From Circinella umbellata (lineage: Eukaryota > Mucoromycota > Mucoromycetes > Mucorales > Lichtheimiaceae), in contig JAIWNF010000009.1 in the NCBI GenBank assembly GCA_025093555.1, forward strand, positions 833,501-897,500: a DNA stretch of 64,000 nt, read 5' to 3'. Below are positions 61,579 to 64,000 of this stretch, one piece after another. The notes beneath the pieces were generated by a model, which made no database searches, was not told the DNA's origin, and was given only the letters and a program-made list of their open reading frames with translations. Made by a program: the position numbers and the translations under genes. Position 1 is the stretch's first letter; the number at the start of each line of letters is the position of its first letter.

Positions 61579-61800
61579 ATATGTGATGAAATAAAAACAG
61601 GCTACAATTATATTGACTTCTTTTTATACTAGGGATACTTTTTGGCATCATTTGTTCGTTCAATAGATAAAGATTACTTTACAAGAATAGAATATGCTTT
61701 GGAGGAAGCTAATGTTGCTGCATCGATTGCTGTACAACGTTTAGGTTCAATGAACTCAGTACCAACCCTTGATGAAGTCAAGGCTGTTTTGAACAAATAG
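60194..61800 (+). CDS. RBK1: Ribokinase (PfkB family)
   Basis: Seven exons: 60194-60317, 60443-60471, 60549-60599, 60694-60756, 60864-61059, 61189-61517, 61633-61800; 319 residues. It phosphorylates ribose to ribose 5-phosphate in the cytosol. The N-terminal signature RPGGKGANQSVAMAK spans the first intron. GNDAHW, GNGRAFIQVS, NEISCGGEI and LFNPAP follow. The C-terminal PfkB signature DTTGAGDTFVGYF, split by the last intron, includes the catalytic Asp near 258. The sixth intron holds CT and TA microsatellites. The acceptor before 60864 was chosen because it restores the frame into GNGRAFIQ. Length and motifs are normal. Confidence 0.93.
61518..61632 (+). repeat. CT/TA microsatellite within a ribokinase intron
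   Basis: A GTAAGT donor leads straight into about 18 CT dinucleotides and then a TA run (about 61522-61578). A matching GA run lies in the preceding intron near 61112-61140, so the two introns could pair in the RNA. Confidence 0.6.
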
Positions 61801-64000
61801 CACCAACCTTTCTAGTATACGTTGACCTAAGGTTTTTCTTTAAAAAAAATCTTTGATTTGAAAATTCATTGCTATATATATATTACTGTAAAACACAACA
61901 CATATAACAGTCAATGACACTACTAGTTTATTCTGTTTATTGAAATAATTGTAATTGGATATTTATTTTGTATAATTTTCTCTATGAAACCTTTGTCTTA
62001 ACTTTTTTATTTTATATTTTTGGTGAAATAGAGGTTATTTGTATATGGTTGCAATAGCTTTAATAACATCACGTCTTTGATACAGAATATATAAAAAAAA
62101 CAGGAAGAAAAATTATTCGTACCTCGAGCATCGTATATCTGAAAAAATCATATTTTTATGTAATATAAAAATAGAAAAGATAAAAAATGCTCATCTTAAT
62201 TTAGATGCCATGTCTACTGTTGCATGTGCTAATAATAAGGTAGAGTAAAACCATTTTTACGGCTATTGGACACCGCAAGATTTTGGCATACTAGTGTCGG
62301 TTAAAGAGATAGACTATAAATGCGAATAAGACTCAAACTGAATTTCGTGAAAATACAAGAAAGAAGAACAAAGAAATTTATAGATGCTATGAAGTTGAAA
62401 AAAGTGAGATAGAGGTTGGTCTATCTTTCCCAGGATTAATATCAAAATTAAACTTTGTATGAAAATCCCTGTAGAAAGCTACTCTATAATGGTGTTGTTA
62501 AGCTTACATATATGCAGGATTTTTAGGTCCATAAAAAGTGAAGCCACATGGCATTTAATAATAATGGTGATGGTCCCAATCCTGCAAATTGGCTGGTTGC
62601 CTATTTTATATAGAACAGTACCCCCTTAATTTTTTTTCCATCCTTGTGTCATAACCTGAAGATTAAAAACAGCAAAAATAATACTATATACATGTGTATA
62701 TAAAACGATCACTACGTATATTTCAAATAAAAGCCTTATTGTTATTAATATTACTAATATCAAATAAGATGTTATACGTATTTATACATATAAAATAAAA
62801 TGATATGTATGTAAGGACAAAGAAAAATTGCAGCGAGAATTTTATTACTGTGGACTAAATAGAAATTTTTCTACTAAATAACAACGAAATAATGCTGGGA
62901 TAACAAACCATGTCAACGGGAACAAGGAAGTAACAATCCGGGTTCAGTTAGCTAAACATTTTTTTGTTTTATTATTACGTATGTTGCAAAAAGAAATACA
63001 TAATAATATTTTGTAAAACGTAAGTACCTATTGATTTCGCCTTCAATTTTTGTTATTGTCGTACCAAGATATTGATCTGCGTCACGTTAGGTCATTAATA
63101 CGCTTTGTTTAATAAGGTAACAGTATACTAATAGGTATTACAAACAACAGTCATCGTTAAGTCAAACACGCTGGAACCCAAAGTTAAAAAAGACATTTTT
63201 TTTCAAGTAGCGTACTATAACTATCGTCAACCATAATCACCGAATAAAAAAAAAACGAAAAAATTCTTAATAATTGTTACATTGGTTATTTGTAAAACTT
63301 TCCATTTTCAAAATATGAATCCTTTTTTATATGTACGGGCCTGCCTGCCTTTGTATATGGTGCACAAAGAGAAACGAAACATTTTTATAATTATAAGATT
63401 ATTAAAAAGAGATTTACCGAACGACAACGACAACGACAAAAACGGGTAGATATATTTATATTATTAAATAAGTATGTATGGGTGTTATAATTATCTAGTC
63501 TTATGACTATTTATCTATTATATATAAGATATTAATGAAAAACAATCAAATGTCGAATGGTAATATTAAGTGCTTTTAAGGCTGTATAAAAATTTCCACA
63601 ATCCAGAAAAGTAATCTTTAATTAAGACGCCTTTTAGCAACATATGGTATGTTATACAACAACAGTAGGTTATAGCCTTTAGCCATCACGTTAGCTCTTA
63701 ATCGTGTGTATAAGTCTTCCGTGCTTTGTGCACTGCAACACAACATCTCGTGCGTGTTAGTCTAGAAAAAAAATCTACATCCGCGCGCTTTTTTTATGCG
63801 ATTTGTTGCTAACTGCCTTTTTTTGACTTTTTTTATAATATCCCCGCCTGCCACTGCCATGGTCCTAGTACTTGTTGGTGAATGTTGAATAATTAGGAAT
63901 AATTACTATCTAACTTTACAGCTATATCATTGCTCGAATTGTATTTAGTAATTAGTATATTATAATAACATGAAAAGGATTATGTAGTAATATTAAGAAT
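61801..64000. other. Gene-free 3' end of the window
   Basis: AT-rich DNA after the ribokinase gene. I find no coding frame, RNA gene or repeat family. Fragments near 62400-62600 and 63640-63870 are less AT-rich but show no frame. Confidence 0.45.

Noticed and set aside
1..64000. tRNA, 5S rRNA and CRISPR arrays
   Set aside because: I looked for TPsiC/B-box-like GGTTCRANNCC and regular direct repeats on both strands and found none that fit. A dedicated tRNA scan would settle it.

Overview
The window is nuclear DNA of an early-diverging filamentous fungus, most likely Mucoromycota/Mucorales. The evidence is AT-rich DNA, many short GT-AG introns (about 50-110 nt), and fungal orthologues such as SPT6, SEY1, AKR1, the nascent-polypeptide-associated complex (NAC) beta subunit and a yeast-Cox9-type COX subunit. 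Genus and species cannot be told from sequence alone. No rRNA, tRNA or CRISPR array was recognised. Exon coordinates were worked out by hand from splice signals and reading-frame bookkeeping, so each may be off by a few bases; every multi-exon model closes in frame.

Region 1 (1-12.2 kb): a small YNNG-repeat membrane protein, a small Ser/Thr-rich protein, the 12-exon SPT6 gene, and convergent to it a four-LIM paxillin-like gene. Region 2 (12.2-17.3 kb) is gene-poor and holds only decayed coding fragments. Region 3 (17.3-26.4 kb) has a large class-II DYRK kinase (Pom1/DYRK2-like), NAC beta, a zinc-finger microprotein and a two-exon Ecl1-like zinc microprotein. Region 4 (27.5-40.1 kb) has an ankyrin-DHHC palmitoyltransferase (Akr1), the ER-fusion GTPase Sey1, a small mitochondrial protein (possibly a complex I accessory subunit) and a mitochondrial enoyl-CoA hydratase of the methylglutaconyl-CoA hydratase type.

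Region 5 (41-54.3 kb) is an accessory, transposon-rich island and the most interesting part. A D-2-hydroxyglutarate dehydrogenase gene is broken: two of its exons lie inverted inside it, and its 5' side ends at mobile DNA. Next to it is a large imperfect inverted repeat (arms 43193-45070 and 47131-49915). Its arms carry a decayed nuclease/transposase-like gene tail-to-tail, and each arm has a long-TIR MITE at the same site. The right arm alone has a later TA-flanked 848-bp element. The 2-kb loop is extremely AT-rich and intron-free. It holds two abutting unknown ORFs (149 and 198 aa) and a compact double-hairpin/three-way-junction structure that resembles mitochondrial double-hairpin elements of lower fungi. 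Beyond it are an orphan two-exon fragment, three tandem units of about 245 bp, and a Mutator-like (MULE) transposase pseudogene with a SWIM finger.

Region 6 (54.3-64 kb) is gene-poor apart from a small secreted protein, a head-to-head pair (COX subunit VIIa and ribokinase), and a 2.2-kb tail without genes.

The intact genes are unrelated housekeeping functions (transcription elongation, co-translational targeting, ER shape, palmitoylation, leucine catabolism, respiration, ribose use) and do not form a cluster. Ribosome-associated and respiratory genes (NAC beta, COX VIIa, the small mitochondrial protein) use visibly more C-ending codons than their neighbours, which suggests high expression.
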